In this document: one piece after another, positions 13,427 through 16,122 of the stretch
Position numbering within the stretch: position 1 is the stretch's first letter
Layout of the letters: each line of letters starts with the position of its first letter
NCBI GenBank assembly: GCA_964629825.1
Contig: CAZVUW010000076.1
Location: forward strand, 1-16,122
Length of the DNA: 16,122 nt
Direction of reading: 5' to 3'
From: CAZVUW01 sp964629825
Lineage (GTDB): Bacteria; Actinomycetota; Nitriliruptoria; Euzebyales; Egibacteraceae
The notes under the pieces: model-generated
Database searches by the model: none
Seen by the model: only the letters and a program-made list of their open reading frames with translations
What the model was told of the DNA's origin: nothing
Program-made: the position numbers and the translations under genes

Positions 13427-16122
13427 ATGAGACAGCGGTTCAACACATCCTTTGCGAGGTTGATGAGCCTCGCACTGCTGCCGGCGCTCCTGGCGTTGGC
13501 GCCTGTGGCGACGGCCCAGGGGCCCAGCGCCGACGACGGCGATGACGGCTTCGAGTACCCGGAGATCGTTCCCCTCACGGTGGACAGCCGCGAGGCCCTG
13601 AGCAACCTCGCCTCGCTGGGCTACGACCTCCTTGAGGAGGTCGCCGAGACCGAGGAGGGCGTGCACGTCGAGGCGGTCCTGACCCGCTCGGAGCAGGAGG
13701 AGCTCCGGGACATGGGCGTCGAGGTCGGCGAGGCCCTGGCCACCCAGGCCGACTTCGAGGAGCTCCAAGAGGAGTACCGGGAGATGACCGCCCTCCTCGA
13801 GGAGGTCGAGGCCGCCGCCGAGGACGGCGACGAGCTGCGCGTGCAGCGCGCCCACTGGTACCGCGACGAGCAGCAGGGCTACTTCCTCGAGGTCGAGGTG
13901 TGGTCCGACGCCGGCGCGCTCTCCAGCACGAGCATCTCGGTCCAGTTCAACACCGGCCAGACGATCAACCTGTCCCGCTTCGTCGACGCCGGCCAGTACA
14001 TGTTCCACCGCACCAACAGCCCGGTGCTGATGCAGGGCACCACCCCGCCGACGACCATGACCGCGACGAGCAGCGCGGGCGGGTCCATCACGGTCCCCGT
14101 CGTCGAGTACCTCGACGGCGAGCTGCCGACCGGTCCCGGTGTCGGTCCGGACCGGATCGCGGACTACCAGAAGAGCTTCATCGACAAGTACCTCGACGCC
14201 ACCGAGGTCACCGAGCGCATCGAGCGGCTGCACGAGCTGCACCCGAGCCTGACCGAGATCATCGAGCTGCCGAACAAGACCAACGGCTACCGCCGCAAGG
14301 CGATGGCGCTGCTCGAGGGCCGGACGGCCGCGGTTCAGATCACCGCTCCGGGCACGGTCGCCGGCAGCTACGCCTACGCCGCCGCCTCCTACGGCCCGGC
14401 CATCCCCGCCGCGGGTACGCCGTCGGCGCCCTTCGCGGCGGTCACCGCGGGGCCGACCGGTGACTGGCCGGAGGCTCCTCCGGAGGAGGGCTGCAACCCA
14501 CTGGTCGGCTTCCCAGCCGGCGCGATCGCCCTGGTCCGCCGTGGCAACTGCACGTTCGCCGAGAAGACGCTTCACGCACAGAACGCCGGCGCCATCGCAG
14601 TCGTGATCGTCAACAACGTCGCCGGCGCTCCCACCGCTCCGGGTGGCACGGCTCTTCCGGGCACCAACATCCCGACCGTGATGATCGCCATGGACATCGG
14701 CGACCAGCTGCGCGAGACCAGCGGTGTCATCGGCAGCATCGTCCCGGGCACCACCGGCGTCTCCAACGCCAACCGCGTCGGCGTGACCTCCCACGCGTGG
14801 GGCCACGAGGGTGGCAACGACATCACCATCCAGGCCGTCAACCCCGGCACCCCGGACTCGCCGCTGAGCGTCACCGTCAACGGCAACGCGATCACCGTCA
14901 GCCTGGGCACCAACGGCTCCGGCGCCGCCGTCAGCACCGCTGCCCAGGTGGTTGCTGCGATCAACGCCTCCCCGGCGGCCAGCGCCCTGGTGCAGGCCTA
15001 CACCTACCGCGGCAACGTCGGCAACTCGGCGGTGCTGCCGACCAACGTGGTGCGGCTCAGCGACTTCCTGAACGCTCCCGACCACGTGTCGCGTGAGCCG
15101 TTCACCGTCAAGATGCTGCGCATCGGCCGTGACCGCGACGGCTCCAAGACCGGCGTGTTCGCCTACGCGCAGGAGCACGCCCGCGAGTGGGCAACGCCGC
15201 TGGTGGCGATCGAGACGGCCGAGCGGCTGCTCAACAACTACAAGAAGGACATCGCCACCCGCCGCCTGGTCAACGACCTGGACATCTTCCTGATCCCGGT
15301 CGTCAACGCCGATGGGGCGCACTACTCGATGTACGACTTCACCTCGCAGCGTCGCAACCTGGTGAACTACTGCCCGACCACCGGGAACTACGACCTGAAC
15401 GCCCGCAACAGCTGGGGTGTCGACCTCAACCGCAACTTCACGGTCGGCAACGTCCACCAGGGCTACTCGGGTGCGTCGAACTCCTGCACCTCCGACACCT
15501 TCGCCGGGCCGTTCCCGCTCAGCGAGCCGGAGGCCGCGAACACCAAGTGGGTTGTCGAGACGTTCGACAACATCAAGTTCTCGATGAACGTCCACAGCCA
15601 CGGCGGCTACTTCATGTGGGCGCCGGGTGCCTACATCAGCCAGGGCCGCCAGACCCTGCCGCGTCCGTCGATGGGCACCGAGATGGCCTTCTACGAGGCC
15701 AGCGAGCACATCCTGAACCGGATCAAGGAGCACCGCGGGACCAACATCTGGGACAGCCGCGTCGGTCCGATCTCCGACGTGCTGTACTCGGCGGCGGGCA
15801 ACTCCGGTGACGAGCTGTTCTACAACTACGGCATCTTCGCCTGGTCGTTCGAGGTGGGCGCCTCCCGGCGCAACGCAGCCAACACCGGCTGGACCACCAT
15901 CGGCAACGGCTTCAACCCGCCGTTCGAGGAGGGCTACGAGCAGGCCATGGAGTTCGCCGACGGCCTGATCGGGATGATCGAGGTCGCGCGCATGTTCGAG
16001 CGTGACAACCAGAACCCGCAGGCGAACGCCAACCCCGGCGCCGGCACGTACAACGGCCCGGTCGAGGTGACCTTCGATCTGTCCGAGCCCGCGGACGTGT
16101 ACTACACCCTGGACGGCTCGAA
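13427..16122 (+). CDS. Secreted M14 zinc carboxypeptidase with inserted PA domain and C-terminal CHB_HEX-type domain (3' end outside window)
   Basis: 898 codons are visible and the frame is still open at the window end. Residues 1-31 form a Sec signal peptide (RQR start, hydrophobic core, cleavage near ATA-QG). An acidic pro-region follows to about 240. The M14 fold begins about 247 (YLDATEVTERIERLHELHPSL). It is interrupted by a PA domain (about 310-440; GAIALVRRGNCTFAEKTLHAQNAGA) and by a beta-rich domain (about 452-545; GGNDITIQAVNPGT, NGNAITVSLGTNGSG, TAAQVVAAINAS). It resumes at FTVKMLRIG with zinc ligands H584 and E587 (EHAREW), substrate residues N668/R669 (VDLNRNF), third ligand H723 (NVHSHGG) and catalytic E809 (FAWSFEVG). 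The tail TYNGPVEVTFDLSEPADVYYTLDGS begins a chitobiase-like C-terminal domain. AAGGG precedes the ATG. It is probably extracellular and supplies amino acids from peptides. Confidence 0.93.
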   Translation, partial: MRQRFNTSFARLMSLALLPALLALAPVATAQGPSADDGDDGFEYPEIVPLTVDSREALSNLASLGYDLLEEVAETEEGVHVEAVLTRSEQEELRDMGVEVGEALATQADFEELQEEYREMTALLEEVEAAAEDGDELRVQRAHWYRDEQQGYFLEVEVWSDAGALSSTSISVQFNTGQTINLSRFVDAGQYMFHRTNSPVLMQGTTPPTTMTATSSAGGSITVPVVEYLDGELPTGPGVGPDRIADYQKSFIDKYLDATEVTERIERLHELHPSLTEIIELPNKTNGYRRKAMALLEGRTAAVQITAPGTVAGSYAYAAASYGPAIPAAGTPSAPFAAVTAGPTGDWPEAPPEEGCNPLVGFPAGAIALVRRGNCTFAEKTLHAQNAGAIAVVIVNNVAGAPTAPGGTALPGTNIPTVMIAMDIGDQLRETSGVIGSIVPGTTGVSNANRVGVTSHAWGHEGGNDITIQAVNPGTPDSPLSVTVNGNAITVSLGTNGSGAAVSTAAQVVAAINASPAASALVQAYTYRGNVGNSAVLPTNVVRLSDFLNAPDHVSREPFTVKMLRIGRDRDGSKTGVFAYAQEHAREWATPLVAIETAERLLNNYKKDIATRRLVNDLDIFLIPVVNADGAHYSMYDFTSQRRNLVNYCPTTGNYDLNARNSWGVDLNRNFTVGNVHQGYSGASNSCTSDTFAGPFPLSEPEAANTKWVVETFDNIKFSMNVHSHGGYFMWAPGAYISQGRQTLPRPSMGTEMAFYEASEHILNRIKEHRGTNIWDSRVGPISDVLYSAAGNSGDELFYNYGIFAWSFEVGASRRNAANTGWTTIGNGFNPPFEEGYEQAMEFADGLIGMIEVARMFERDNQNPQANANPGAGTYNGPVEVTFDLSEPADVYYTLDGS

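Noticed and set aside
13107..13430. Possible 107-codon gene before the M14 peptidase
   Set aside because: It has no SD and no domain, and it overlaps the peptidase start codon. The composition is serine/arginine/glycine-rich, as in random GC-rich frames.
13094..15733. 879-codon minus-strand frame opposite the M14 peptidase
   Set aside because: It covers the signal peptide and zinc motifs of a convincing plus-strand gene and has no recognisable domain of its own.

Overview
The window is a gene-dense chromosomal stretch of very high GC content, roughly 70 percent or more by eye. MreB, an actinobacterial-style GH65/beta-PGM pair, a membrane Rieske protein, a DUF6328 protein and many GTG or overlapping starts all point to an Actinomycetota bacterium. 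The secreted peptidase has an acidic pro-region, and MreB is present, so a rod-shaped and perhaps salt- or alkali-adapted lineage such as Nitriliruptoria is possible. That placement is inference. No rRNA, tRNA, CRISPR array, insertion sequence or phage gene was seen.

Layout. Bases 1-594 hold the C-terminal part of mreB (+). A 198-bp intergenic region follows, with a perfect 42-bp palindrome (647-688) and, 11 bp later, a perfect DosR/DevR-type box (GGGAC-4-GTCCC, 700-713). Both lie upstream of a small pyridoxamine-phosphate-oxidase-like flavoprotein (793-1206). Converging on it is a translationally coupled sugar module on the minus strand: a GH65 glycoside phosphorylase (4308-1960) overlapping a beta-phosphoglucomutase-family HAD phosphatase/mutase (1963-1217). 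Divergent from GH65, and only 69 bp away, starts an FtsH protease (4378-6369). It is followed by a DUF2231-Rieske fusion (6421-7287) and a DadA-like FAD amino-acid oxidoreductase (7292-8557).

The DadA-like gene meets a minus-strand cluster tail to tail across a hairpin. In transcription order this cluster is a DUF6328 membrane protein (12150-11695), a receiver/HATPase regulator (11627-10839), an M20 metallopeptidase (10858-9704) and a diaminopropionate-ammonia-lyase-like PLP enzyme (9707-8565). The last three overlap one another by 20 bp and 4 bp. Divergent from them is a DUF72 protein (12278-13069). The window ends in a large secreted M14 zinc carboxypeptidase (13427 to beyond 16122) whose catalytic domain is split by a PA domain and a second beta-rich domain.

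How it fits together. Two metabolic themes stand out. One is phosphorolytic disaccharide use: GH65 would release a sugar 1-phosphate that the beta-PGM-like enzyme converts to the 6-phosphate. The other is amino-acid or peptide scavenging: the extracellular carboxypeptidase, M20 hydrolase, PLP ammonia-lyase and DadA-like oxidase. The most notable non-coding signals are the 42-bp palindrome and the DosR-type box. The most notable proteins are the nested-domain M14 peptidase and the receiver-HATPase regulator that overlaps the amino-acid catabolic genes.
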